Shown: piece by piece, positions 24,157-36,545 of the stretch
Layout of the letters: each line of letters opens with the position of its first letter
Numbering within the stretch: position 1 is the stretch's first letter
From: Narthecium ossifragum
Taxonomy: Eukaryota > Streptophyta > Magnoliopsida > Dioscoreales > Nartheciaceae
DNA length: 64,000 nucleotides
Assembly: GCA_963920575.1 (NCBI GenBank)
Contig: OY986964.1
Coordinates: 35,447,825-35,511,824, forward strand
Direction of reading: 5' to 3'
Program-made: the position numbers and the translations under genes
Notes under the pieces: model-generated
What the model was told of the DNA's origin: nothing
The model's input: the letters and a program-made list of their open reading frames with translations, nothing else
Databases searched by the model: none

Positions 24157-27100
24157 ATGAAGTTTCCAGATTGGGGCATGTATGAGGTACGATTGGCTTT
24201 TTACACACGTTATTCGATTCTTTTTTTTTTAATTCTTTTTAATTCTTTTTTCTTGTCTGTCTGTTTGAGAATTTCTTGAAATCATGAACTTTGGTTGAGA
24301 TAGGTGTGGATTGGATATTATTTCCTAGGAAGAATAGCTTGGAAAGAGTTTCTCCTTTTTGTCTATGTATTTGTCGTTAGTTTCACTAGCTGATTGGGAG
24401 TTGAGAGGTGTCTTGTGCTTACTTTGCTTTTGAAGTTGTGATAGTCTGACTTATGAATCTCGTGGAATAGGCAGATGTAGATTAAGGAATAAAAAGAACC
24501 ATTTGATCTAATTTACTACCCTTATGATCAAATTGGTGTTCGTGGTTGAGGCGGAGCTCTTGGCCATTGAGGGTGGTTTGTGAGAGGCGAGGAGGCGTGG
24601 ACTGACGGGGATCATCATGGAGTCCGACACTTTGCTGGCGATAGGATATGTTATTGGGAGGTTCGCTTGGCCCAAGGAACTCGAGGGAATCTTGAAATCA
24701 ATTTGGTTGCTTTCCTCTCAATTTCTCTCGTTATGCTTTGTAACTATCCCTAGAGAGCAGAACTTGGTCGCCCATAGGGCGGCGGCGGGGGCTCGGTGAT
24801 CATGTCTTGGTTACCTGACTGCCTGCTAGTGTAATCCCAGCCTACGGGCTTATCTAACCAAAAAAAAATGATCAAATTGGTGTAACAGCTGCACAATTCA
24901 TTAGCATCCGATGCTTCACCTAAGAATTATTCAAGATAATTTGAGACACATTCTCTAGCCATTCACATCCAAGAGACCTTTTTCTTGCTCTGTAAGTTTT
25001 GGAATCCACCATCTATAGAATTCAACCTGGCAATTAAGCCTCACCACTGAGGAGAATGTCTTGGGATGCCTTGTGTGTGACCTCTACATCCTATTGATTT
25101 TAGTGAAACATGGAGGTGAAAGATGATAGATGAGAGAACAAGGAAGTTGAAACTTGCCAGCTAAGCTAGTTTTCTCACCTAAAAATGGAAAATGTGCTTC
25201 AAAAGAACAATTAGTCTTACCTTCATTTGCCAAGTTATCTATTACTTAAAGGGGTAGCAGTGTGTGGGAAATCCATGTAGCGAAATCAGTTGATAGAATC
25301 CATCTGATTTATGGGAAATTTTGCTGCAGTTGCAGGCTACGAGATAGCTCTCTCTTTCTTAAAGAATAAATCATTTCCAACAACTTTTTGCCACCTAAAC
25401 TAGTTTGGATTGTAAATTTCATGCATGACAATCTGCTTCCTTTACTGAGGTTCAGTGTGGTTATAGTTCCAGAGATCCATCATTCGAGTTGCTTGTTTAT
25501 GTTGGGCTGACCTTTATTTAGTTCATATTTAATACCGCTTCACCCCTTGATGATCAGCTTATTTGTTTGATTGTCATCTAGCTTGAAGATAATGTGTGGG
25601 ATGAATTTGGTGAGAGTGGTGACCATATAGTGCCTCGCCGGGGCGGTGGATACCTAAAAAATTGTGCAGCTTTAAGTGATACCCATGTGAAAGCATTAGA
25701 GTCAGAAAATGTTGTTGAACAGAGTGCAGATGGTGATAGGATAGTAGCAGATTTTTGGCAAAGGAAAAAGGCAGCATTTAACTCACACAGAGAAGTTGCA
25801 AGCCCATTTATACTGGACAGAGCATGGTCACAAGCACCAAAGAATGTGGTTCAAGCATCACATGAGCCTCAATACAAAGCAAACACTGCTGATTTAGTTT
25901 CTGAGGATGTGATGATCAGAAATTATCCTGGTAACAACTGCATTATTGATTCTGCAAGAAAAATATTCTGGTCAAAATATTCTAATTTTAAGAACTTGAG
26001 ATGCTGCAGGTGAGCACAAAGGCTGTGATTTCCCAATTGATGACGCTTTATTGGTTGCCAACCCTAATTTTGTTGCGCGTGAATTCAAGGGCAAAGAAAT
26101 TGATCTTATGGACTATGATTGGCCTGATATTGGCAATTTTGATGATATTGACAAGATATTCAGGTAATCTTCAAATCATTCTGCATTATCTTTAGTATTT
26201 TTTTAGATTTCCATGATGTTGTTTTCATTTTTTTTCTTTGTTTTTTGTTTTGGAGCAACTGTGAATCCACATTTGGCCAAGGGAGCACAAGCACTGCAGA
26301 TGAGCTTGCTTGGGTATCATCTTCTTCTCATGCCATTTATGGTTCTGAAGATACCTTCGAGTCAGGTTTACAATCGTCGTGTTCAGTAAATGTGCTCAAT
26401 GGCGCATTGGGACATCATGGTGCAAACACCGACACTTTTCCTCAAAGCGGTCTGCCAGCTGCTCGCAGTGAAAAGCCTTCAAGTCTTGGCTATGAAAGGT
26501 TTGCTGATTGGATGGATGGAAAAACAGAAGACAAGGAGGTATAGGCGCCTACTAAACAAATTAGTGGACAAAGTATAACATGTTTCAATTATTTATGTAT
26601 CTTGACTCGTAGATTGTCAGTTGCTCCTTCTAATTATTGTGACCCTCATTTGTTTTTCCAGGCGTATGATAGAGAAGATGTGAGCAGAACATCTACCCTT
26701 AGCCAGCTTAGCACTGAACACAGTTGCTTGCATGAATTTGGTGAAGCTGCAAAAGAAAATATGGTATGTTTTTTCCATTCAAGATTTCCATTGGAAATGC
26801 TTTCAAGTTGCTTGTGGTACTACTATTGTGATATTTTGCAACAAATCCAAAACATTTGTGGTTTTTAAATCTATATAGACATAATTGTTGGTTGTTTTGA
26901 AGGCAAAAAAATTGCATGAACACTGACAACATTCTCATTATGTTCCACACTATTAGCTCCAACTCTTCTCTATAAAAAAAGCGATCATGGAAAATATCTG
27001 ATTAGTGCTTGCAATTATTAGACTTTTGTTTTGTTGCCTTTGTTCATCTGTACTCCTAGGTGCCATGAGGTCCTTGTGATACATGGACCTTGGAATTCTT

Positions 27101-30100
27101 CTTAGTAAAAGACTTTTTTGCAGGCTATCTGCCCCACTACGTGTGAAGCGACTAGAGTCTTGACATGAGGTAACAATCACGAGTCACCCCTCATTAGCCC
27201 TTTAACATGGGGGGTCTTTTGTTAATATTGCCATGGCACACTGGAACCTTTATAATATGTGGACCTTGCACTCGCATATGCAAAACGATGGATGAAAATT
27301 ATGGTGCCATTATAGTTTCTATTTGTAAGGGGGTATCCGTGCCAGGGCCTTGAGCCCTTGACATGGGCCTTGGTGCGCGGCATCGAAAGTTGACGCGGCC
27401 AAGTGCAACCATGACTTGTGGTCGGCGCCATGAGTCATATGAGGCTAGGCGGCCTCAGAATAGCATGCAAAGTGTCCACACGCATCATCCCCATCAATGA
27501 CGCGAGGAATCATAAAGATGGCACAAGCAAGTTTGAAGACGGTGCGGCGGTCCGGACCATGAACAAAACATATCAAGCCATAGGCGGATTTCTACGTGCG
27601 GGACGCGGGCGAGCAAAACCAGCAAATCACGCCATGGGCGGATTTCTACGTGCGGGACGCGGACGAGCAAAACCAGCAAGGCGGCAAGCAATATGCGCGC
27701 GCCAAAGAAGCTTGGTGCGCAGCATGATGCAACGCGGCGCTCGCGCGCGGCACGGTGACGCTCAAAGTCCGAGTCAGACTATGACTTCAAAGTCCTAGCG
27801 CAACTAGGACTTGGCACTTTTGGCAAGCGTCATGGTGAGGTTTGGCGTGGGCAAAGTCGAAGATGACACGTGAGTCCTAGTCGGACTAGGACTCGGCATG
27901 TCATGATGCGGCCAGCAGGACGCGCGACACCACCGAGAGCAATCCAGCCGTGCAAAAGATCTAGTTTCAGTTGGACTGGAATATTGGAAGGACATTACGC
28001 AGCAAAGGCAAGCTTTGGCGCAGACAAAGTCCTACTTGCTCGAAAGTTCTAGTCAGACTTGTGGAGCTCAAGAAGCAACTCGAGGAGTTGCTTGACTCGG
28101 GACTCATCAGGCCCTCACGATCACCCTTCGGCGCACTAGTGTTATTCCAGAGGAAGAAGGACGGCTCCCTCCGGATGTGTATCGACTACCGAGCATTGAA
28201 CAAGCTGACGGTCCGAGACAAGTATCCAGTCCCTTTAGCACATGACCTCTTTGACCGGCTGTCCAAGGCTCAGGTATTCTCTAAACTGGACCTGCGATCT
28301 GGTTATTGGCAGGTGCGGATCGCGGAAGGGGATGAGGCCAAGACTACATGCGTGATGCGGTATGACGTGTTCGAGTTCCTTGTCATGTCGTTCGGCCTCA
28401 CCCACGCACCAACAACCTTCTATCACTTGATGAACGACGTCCTCCACGACTTTCTCGACAAGTTTGTGGTGGTCTACTTGGATGACATTGTCATCTACAA
28501 TGAGTGCTTGGAGGCTCACGTGGGACATCTCCGACATGTTCTTCAGAGGTTGAAGATGCACCAACTCTTCGTCAAAAGAGAGAAGTGCGAGTTTGCTGTG
28601 GAGGAAGTGTCCTTTCTCGGGCACTTGGTGAGGACTGGCAAGGTGATGATGGACTCGCGGAAGATCGATACTATCTTGGAGTGGCCGGCGCCAACTAGGG
28701 GCGCGAGCTTCGATCGTTTCTTGGTCTAGCCAACTACTACCGGTGATTTATCAAGGGCTATTCCAAATAGGTAACTCCACTGACCGACCTTCTTAAGAAG
28801 GATAAACCGTGGTGTTGGACAGGGCAATGCAAGGAGGCGTTTCAGTTGATCAAGGAAGCCATTGCAAATGAGCCAGTGTTGAAGCTCCCGGACTTCAATC
28901 TCCCTTTCGAAGTCCACATCGACGCATCAGATCGTGTTATCGGCGGGGTGCTGATCCAGGAGGGACACCCGGTGGCTTTTGAAAGCTGCAAGCCGAATGA
29001 TGCGGAATAGCGCTACTCGGCACATGAGAAGGAGATTGTGGCAGTCATCCATTGTTTGCGCACATGGCGTGTGTACCTTCTCGGCACTAAGTTCGTAGTA
29101 AAAACGGACAACGTGGCAAACACCTACTTTCAAACTCAAAAGAAGTTTTCTCCAAAACAAGCAAGGTGGCAGGAGTTCCTTCAAGAGTTCAAGTTCGAGT
29201 TCGATTGGCAGCACAAGCTTGAGCGGCATAACCAGGTTGCCGACGCGCTCAGCTGACAACAAGTGGCAGACTATGTTGTGGCCTTGATCCGGGTCGAGTC
29301 AGACATGTACAACCGGATTAAGCTGGTCGCAAGCAACGATGCAAGGTACCAGCAACTCGTGAAGGAAGTTCAAGACGGAATCGTCCGGCGGTTTTGGCTT
29401 GAGGACGGCATCCTCAAGGCCAAAGGTGGACGGATCCTAGTTCCACAGGGAAACTTGCGAGTTGAACTCATCAAGGAGTCACATGACTCAAGATGGGCGG
29501 GAGCGCACAATGGCTCTTCTCGGCCACAACTACTATTGGCCAAAGATGGAGGAGGACGTGGAGTTGCATATGAAGACTTGTCCAGTGTGGCAAATGGACA
29601 AGACGGAGAGGGGGAAGTAGGCGGGCCTTCTTCAGCCCCTCCCCATACCCGACGGCATCATGCAGTCCATCTCTATGGACTTCATCATGGGTCTTCCGAA
29701 AGTAGACGGGAAATCTACAATCTTTGTAGTTGTAGATCGGTTCTCGAATTTTCATCCCGGCACCAAAGGGATGCCCTTCTAACGTGACTGCTGACTTGTT
29801 TTCAGGTACGTGGTGAAGTACTTTGGACTTCTCCGTGACATTATTAGCGATCGAGACGGGCGGTTCTGGACCCATCTCTTCAAGATCATAGGGTCCCAAC
29901 TCAAGTTTTCAACGGCAAACCATCCACAGACCGACAATCAAACCGAGCGCATCAACGCTTTGTTGGAGTACCTCCGCCAGTACTTGACAGCAAGCCAACA
30001 CAATTGGCTTGACCTACTGGAGGTGGCTCAGTTCTCCTACAACTTGCAATGGTCCTCATCGACAGGGAAGAGTCCCTTTGAGATCGTGCTTGGCCAACAA

Positions 30101-33100
30101 CCGTTGGCTCTCAAGACTTGGCGGCCCAAGATGAGGAAGGATGTCCGATGGCATCCAGGTTCGTCAGAGACCATCAAGAGATGGTTGAGCAAGCCCAAGA
30201 GAGTCTTTTGAAGGCTCAGAAGCGGATGAAAAAATTTGCAGACCAAGGGAGGCTGCCCTTGGAGTTCAACGTGGGAGACAAAGTTATGCTCAAACTGACA
30301 ACCCAGATTATGAAGCATCTTCGAAAGAAGTTGATACACAAGGGACTCGTGTCGAAATATGATGGTCCCTTCGAGGTTGTCAAGAGGGTAGGCCGAGTGG
30401 CCTATCGTTTGCTTCTACCCGACCGGATCAAGGTACACCCTACCTTTCACATCAGTTATTTCAAGCCTTTTCATGAAGACTTGCAGAATCTTGAGCGGAG
30501 CAAGATGATGAGAGCCCCATCGACGGTACGGGTTCAGTTCGAGAAGGAGGCGGAGGCCATTCTTGATCGGAAGCAAGAAGGCAAGGACAAAAGAAACCTT
30601 CGCATCTTCTACCTTGTCAAGTGGAAAGGTGAACCAGAGTCAGAGGCGTCGTGGGAACATGATGTGACCCTGTGGCAGTTCGAGGAGTTGATCCAGCACT
30701 TCCTCAACAAGTATCCGACGGGGACGTCGGGCTCTCCCGGTGGGGGAGGTTTGTCAGGGCCTTGAGCCCTTGGCACGGGCCTTGGCGCGCGGCATCAAAA
30801 GTTGACGCGGCCAAGTGCCCAACCATGACTTGTGGTCAGCGCCATGAGTCATATGAGGCTAGGCGGCCTCAGGATAACATGCAAAGTGTCCACACACATC
30901 ATCCCCAGCAATGACACAAGGAATCATGAAAATGGTATGAGCAAGTTTGAAGACGGCGCGGCGGTCCGGGCCATGAACAAAACCTATCGCGCCATGGGCG
31001 GATTCCTATATGCGGGACGCGGGTGAGCAAAACCAGCAAGGCGGCGAGCAAGATGCACGCGCCAAAGAAGCTTGGCGCGCGGCATGATGCAACGCGGCAC
31101 GACGCGCGCGCGGTACGGTGACGCTCAAAGTCCTAGTTGGACTAGGACTTCAAAGTCCTAGTTGGACTAGGACTTCAAAGTCCTAGCGCTACTAGGACTT
31201 CAAAGACTTGGCATTTTTGGCAAGGGTCATGGGGAGATTTGGTGCGAGCAAAGTCGAAGATGACGTGCGAGTCGGACTAGGACTCGGCATGCCATGATGC
31301 GGCCAGCAGGACGCGAGACACCACCGAGAGCAATTCAGCCGTGCAAAAGTTCTAGTTTCAGTTGGACTGGAATATTGAAAGGACATGACGCGGCAAAGGC
31401 AAGCTTTGGCCCGGACAAAGTCCTACTTGTTCGAAAGTTCTAGTTAAACTAGGACGTGACTCGCCCTGGCGGAAGGCGGTTAGCCATGGAGGCCAAATCG
31501 TGCGTGGCATTGAGGTAATTCCACTTGGCCTACTCTCGTATGGGATGACACGACCAATATAGAATATGGCACGGGGGAAGTTGGTTATGACTCGCGGAAA
31601 TAGGAAGGTGTCCTATTTCGAATCAATATGCGATGGATCTTGACAGATGCTATCCAAGGCAAGTGGTAGCACAACTTGGAGTCCTGATGGAGCGGGCAAC
31701 TTCATGATTAGTCAAGCAAGAGTCCATATAAACTTGAAGACAATCAAGGACCAAAAGTTGGTGTTGAACAAAAAGTCCTTCTCGAAAGGGGAAAGCTTGG
31801 AGCCTTCCTCTATATAAGGAGGAGCCGGCCATGATCAAGGGGATCTGGACGGTGGCTTAGGGTTGGGTTCCTTTGTAATTGAGCGATTGTAAACCAAGGG
31901 CTTGGGAGAGAGTTGAGAGCTTCTCTTGTACAATTGCATCAATAAAGGGGCGGGTGAAATCCTTTGCCTACATCGCATCTTCTTGTGTATTTGCATGTGA
32001 AGAAGACGAAGGAGGGCTTGTCAAGAAGGGTCTTGACGCCATCATTGGGGAGAACTCGAAGAAAAATTTCCGCTGCACTTTCCGGGTGTCAATCCGCACC
32101 CCAATAAATTGATGATAATACTTGCCATTCGTACCTGCTCATCAATTCCATTGTATTCTATTTACATGACGTTGCATTTTTTATACCCGAGATGGTTTCT
32201 TGCCAGAGCTCACTGATCATGGTGTAATTATGATTGTGTTCCACTTGCTGTCTGTGGGGTAGTTCTTTAGTAACTAATAAGGAATTATGGAATTTATACT
32301 TCTCTTTGTCCAATACCTTTTGATTGCAAACATCTTGAAAGCATACATGTGGCCAAGTATCATTAATTATGCTAGTGATATTTCATTCTCCAATTTGCTA
32401 CACTTTGTATTTTCATTTCTTCTTTTCCATGGATCTGCTTGAATTTTTGTGCTGTGGTGACCTATCTCCTAACATGGTACATGCAATGGCACATGGCCCG
32501 CCAAATGTCACCATGCCTGGCCACGAGGCCAGGAAAGTATTGGGTGGTTATCAATTTTGGATGGGTTTCAGAGGGTTTACGAATGGATTTGCATGGTTTC
32601 AAGGGTTTGAGATGGATTCATACCATGTTTGGTGGGCTCAGTGGGTTTTAGCGGGTCTCCGATGACGATGAGCTTCTTTGTCTTCGCGGTCATTTTCTTG
32701 AGTCATTCTCGGGGAAGGGTGATAAAGAGAGATAGGAGAAAATGAAATAGAGAAAGAAGAAAAACAAAATCTAGCTCGAAAAAAGCTTACATGTCGTCAG
32801 AGAGATCAGTGTTGTTATTGGATCATTGGCGCAGTGGCTGCAGCCGTCTAATTTAATGCTCTGTTATCAATATCCTATCTTCAACTGGGGAAGTTGGTTA
32901 CCTAAGGGTGGCTAACTGGCTTCTGATGGGGCTTAATGAACAGATTTAAGCGTCACCCTTTAGCATGCCACATAAAGTAAACTGAGACTTGCAATTTCGC
33001 TGAAGTTCTCTGTGCTTCGTGCTCAAAGCCAATCAGCACAAATTGTTTCAGACGGCACAGCCTGAAATGGAAATCCTTGCTCTTTTTATTTCCCATTCTC

Positions 33101-36100
33101 ATGTATCTAAAAATATGCATCTTACCAGGGAAATATCAATCCTATGGAGATTATGCATTAAACTAGATAATGCCATTTTCTAATTGATGGTTCCTGTTGT
33201 TATGATGATGTTTATTTTGATATGCGATAAAGGCTATTCTTTTCATACTACCTTGGAGTCACCATTCAATGTTCGTCACTTCTCCCAACTAGTTTTTTGA
33301 CAACAAGCCTTTAAAGCAGCTGGATAGCCAATATCCATCGTCGCAAAAGATGGAAAGTCAAATCCCGGAATCTACATGGAGCAGTTCTTTCCATGGTTGC
33401 TCGTCCTCAGAGAAGATTGGCAATCAATCTTCAGACTTTGATCGTGGTAATTCTTTCCATGTTCCGGGCCGAAAACAACACTTGGCAGATCAGAAACGTC
33501 TTGCTTCTGCTGTTTCAGCTGCACAGGCTTATCCTAAACAAAGAAAATTGAGGGATTCTGGACCTTCGGGCTGCACTCCCAAACCTCATGAGCAACTGAA
33601 GAGTGGCCTTCCCACGCATCAAGTTCCATCCTGGAAGCAGGTATCAAGTTTTAAAGCCAAACAAAAAAAACATTCCTTCTGCTTTGTATGAGGTATCAGA
33701 TTATGAGATTGTTACATGTTGTACCTCTCAGCATACTGGAAGATCAATTAGCCACTTTCCTATGTCTTCAATGACCGGACCAGAGGGCAAGGCGCAAAAA
33801 TTACACTTTAAACAGCAATTTAGTGACACATCGATTGCTGGACACCCACATCAGCTGGATGCTTTCACAGGTACAGTTTAAGTTCAGAAGATGCACTTGA
33901 GTTTAGTTCGATGGAATTCTGATTTAGGGGTATAACTTCTTGCAGATATGATGGATCCCTCAGCAGTACAGGATAGCTCTTGCATGACATCTGTCTTTTC
34001 CGATGATGAAGCAACCAGTTTTCAGCAACTTCAGGATGTCATGGATCAGGTATAGCTAGTTTCTCTGCTTTCTGAGTGAAGATATCTATTACTAGATAGT
34101 CCAATATTCTATGTGCACAGATTTGCACATTCTGTTGATCGATGCTTTCAACCTGCAGATTTTTCATAGTATTCACCATGTACTAACAGAAAAGGTCTGA
34201 AAATCTTCTATTTGGCTTTTGAGAAACTTCATTTAGCTTCAGTCTCGTGGTCTTTGAAATCGCTCTTTGTTTTTTTCCAGATATAATGGGGGTACATCCT
34301 CATTCTATCTCGTCACCTCACTTTGGGACGTGAGATAACTGACTCGTTGGTGGGGTGTAGCATTCTTTTTCTGCTAAATAAAGATTTTTTTTTTTAAAGT
34401 ATATTCCATGCCTCAAATTTCATAGTACATTTGCTTTAATCATCTTACTTCGACTGTCTGATTGCATGCATATTTGTCAAAGATTGTGTTGACTTCATGT
34501 CCTTGACTACTTCCTGTTGTCTAGCCTGTAAAGTAAAAAAGTACCTTCTTTGCGCCTTCCTTGTACATAAAATAATTGAATTGGCAAACTTATTTCATTT
34601 ATGTAATTTCAGTTGGATGTGCAAATGAAGCTATGTATAAGAGACAGTTTATATCGTTTGGCTCAGAGTGCCGAACAGAGACATGGTTTTGTGAATTTTA
34701 TTGGCAACGATTTAAGTGGAAATCTTCGTGCATGTGGATCACAGTTGTGCACTCAATCTAGGTAAAGTTCTTGTAATCTATAATACTCCAAAGGATTACT
34801 ATTTCAATATTATTGGATGCTAATCTTATGAATTTTATTTTTTCATGATGGGATGCTTAGCTTGCTCTTTGTTCCAAGTTTGCCTTTCCTAGGTTTATGA
34901 ATCTATTCTACTATGATGATGATTTCTTTCCTTTTGACACATCTAACTTAATATGCCTTGATGTAGGAAACTATTTTCTCAAGAGGTGTTACGTAATCTA
35001 TCCTTGATTTCTTTTACTTATTTATCGGTTTAGAATGAGTTAGAATTGGTATGAGTTTTAAATAGATAAGATCTAGAGAGGAAGCCATAAATGATATAAT
35101 TCAACTCAAGGATGGCAGTGCTGATGGCTCATGTCGTGTTGGCATTGTTGGGCGCTGTATGCCGGGCCATTGAATGTCTACTTTGTTGCATGCTCTTCTT
35201 TTGAATTAGCTCTTCTTCATGTAAATTGACTTTGAGGCATGTTTGTATGATTTTTATTTTAGGATAAAGAAACTTTTAGATAAGTATAGTCTTATACTAT
35301 TGAATATACAAGACATATTGTGATATAGATGCCTTGTGTACAAGGTGCCTTCATTGGCAATCGAGAACCCCAAATGGCAATTTCGCCTAGCATTAAACAT
35401 GATTTGGAAAAGAGTCGTGATTGGTGCACACGCACACGTGGCGTGTGCATCTCACATTACCGATTCTGAGTACATGTCTATCGGTAGTGGTCTACCGATA
35501 GGCATGTACAACCTATCGGTGGGTACCGATAGGTTCGATATCGATTCATATACATGTCTATCGGTAGTGGGATACCGATAGACATGTACAACCTATCGGT
35601 AGTGGGGTACCGATAGGTTCTACATGCCTATCGGTATTCCACTACCGATACACACTATCGGTAGTCTACTACCGATAGTGTGAAATGCACATGCCCACGT
35701 GGCATGTGCACAAATCATTTCTGTTTGGAAAATGTTTGTTCACAGCTGAGTGTATTTCATGTGTTTTTTGTGCCTATACCTTGAATAACGACATGAAGAT
35801 GGTCAAGGTTTAAGCAGTTCTTTTCTCCTCCATAAGATACCTTGCCTTTAGTCAAACTAGAGTTAATGTGAATGTCATTGCGTCCATGGTGATGCTATAA
35901 TCTTTTCCTTTGGTTCATGCTTCGAATGATGATGTCTTCTGAGGGCAAATGATGACAAGATCTTAAGTTGTTTTCATAGGCTGTGCTCAAGAATTCCTCT
36001 CTTGCGAACAGTAGTGGACCAGTTTCCTTACTTCAAATTGTAAAAAGAAGGAAAAACGTTTGTTATTCTTCTCTGTTGTACTTAGATTAGGTTTACTTTT

Positions 36101-36545
36101 AAATGCGAGATTATCACAAATGCTTTTTCAGGTCACAAACTAGTTTTATCTGTATATTTACTGATTACAGCTTACGTTTGATTAGAATAAACTGGGTCAT
36201 TTATGTCTCAAGTTGGTTTTTCAACAGCTATGCGGAATTGATGGATGCTGAAACAAATACAAATCCCATAGATCGATCCATAGCTCATCTCCTTTTCCAC
36301 AGACCACCTGCCACTGGGTCCGCTGATGATGCCAAAACATTCAAATCACCGATGACCACCGTAAGTGTTGATTCTGCAATATAAATGATCCTGCTGCTTC
36401 TATGATTTTGGCATGCCAACTCTAAATGATCTTGCGGCAGAATGATCCAATTCACGTTCCTTTCAGCAGCCGGGGTGCATTGCCTGATGGAAATGTTCGT
36501 CAAACAGCGCTACGAGATTGTAATGATATTAAAGGCCGTGCCTAG
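24157..36545 (+). CDS. LNK1-like circadian transcriptional coactivator
   Basis: LNK proteins (NIGHT LIGHT-INDUCIBLE AND CLOCK-REGULATED) are nuclear coactivators that work with RVE MYB factors in the plant clock. Exons are 24157-24186, 25582-25930, 26010-26163, 26256-26538, 26662-26763, 33293-33870, 33946-34049, 34613-34761, 36228-36360 and 36441-36545. The N-terminal motif is [19 protein letters not shown] central motif is [16 protein letters not shown] followed by NCESTFG. The C-terminal hallmark is [13 protein letters not shown] joined to [20 protein letters not shown], then [19 protein letters not shown]. The first two C-terminal blocks resemble LNK1 more than LNK2. The 79-nt intron 25931-26009 is inferred from phase and a good GT-AG pair. 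A 1-nt excess near 33663-33670 breaks the frame (see findings). The intron 26764-33292 hosts a gypsy element. Confidence 0.85.
24540..24867 (+). mobile_element. 5'-truncated LINE (RNase H end) in an LNK1-like intron
   Basis: A 328-bp insertion ends in an A-tract and is flanked by a perfect 16-bp duplication, ATGATCAAATTGGTGT (24524-24539 and 24868-24883). Translation gives pieces typical of the RNase H region of plant LINEs ([14 protein letters not shown], then [15 protein letters not shown] and [13 protein letters not shown]). Strong 5' truncation plus poly(A) and a long TSD are the signature of target-primed reverse transcription. Confidence 0.88.
27340..28059 (+). repeat. Truncated 5' LTR of the gypsy element
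   Basis: About 720 bp match the first part of the 3' LTR (both share CAGGGCCTTGAGCCCTTG near the start). The match ends at GAAAGTTCTAGT, after which pol sequence follows. It lacks the third copy of the 29-bp palindromic unit seen in the 3' LTR. Confidence 0.85.
28060..30750 (+). pseudogene. Decayed gypsy pol: RT, RNase H, integrase, chromodomain
   Basis: Reverse transcriptase (about 28060-28720) shows [10 protein letters not shown], the catalytic YLDD, and FLGHLV. RNase H follows (about 28880-29256) with HIDASD and KTDN. Integrase (about 29300-30110) shows the SDRDGRFW block and [15 protein letters not shown]-terminal chromodomain-like segment ([17 protein letters not shown], about 30605-30660) marks it as a chromovirus. 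There are in-frame stops near 28743, 28769 and 29008 and frame changes near 28700 and 29500. The tract 30739-30751 (GGTGGGGGAGGTT) is the polypurine tract abutting the 3' LTR. Confidence 0.88.
30752..32091 (+). repeat. 3' LTR of the gypsy element (1340 bp)
   Basis: Begins TGTCAGGGCC next to the polypurine tract and ends GGGTGTCA before the ATCCG duplication. A candidate promoter TATA lies at CTATATAAGG near 31810. The region 31125-31205 holds tandem copies of a palindromic unit built on AGTCCTAGTTGGACTAGGAC. Confidence 0.88.
32097..33292 (+). other. Intron remainder right of the gypsy element
   Basis: Part of the LNK1-like intron. No coding exon was recognised before the acceptor (CCAACTAG) at 33292. 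Confidence 0.5.
35412..35723. mobile_element. Mutator-like MITE carrying an array of short palindromes
   Basis: A 312-bp element in the LNK1-like intron between the LCIRDSL exon and the next exon. Target duplication is TTTGGAAAA, 9 bp and perfect (35403-35411 and 35724-35732), as in MULEs. Imperfect inverted ends of about 45 bp each contain a CACGTGG core flanked by GTGTGCA/ATGTGCA. The inside has six facing pairs of CTATCGGT and ACCGATAG (one copy degenerate), separated by 2-8 bp, so each pair can form a small hairpin. Confidence 0.85.

Larger units (their letters stand above)
27340..32091 (+). mobile_element. Defective Ty3/gypsy chromovirus-type LTR retrotransposon
   Basis: The 4.75-kb element lies in an LNK1-like intron, in the same orientation as the gene. 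Both ends carry the 5-bp duplication ATCCG (27335-27339 and 32092-32096). It starts TGCCAGGGCC and ends GGGTGTCA, so the TG...CA termini are intact. The 5' LTR breaks off at about 28059 and joins directly to reverse-transcriptase sequence. The rest of the LTR, the primer-binding site, gag and protease are gone. The pol order is RT, RNase H, integrase, chromodomain, which is gypsy/chromovirus order. Several stops and frameshifts make it inactive. Confidence 0.92.

Noticed and set aside
25990..26012. Frameshift in the LNK1-like gene near 26000
   Set aside because: A 79-nt GT-AG intron with a plausible branch site restores the exact frame and phase, so a splice explanation is preferred over a mutation.
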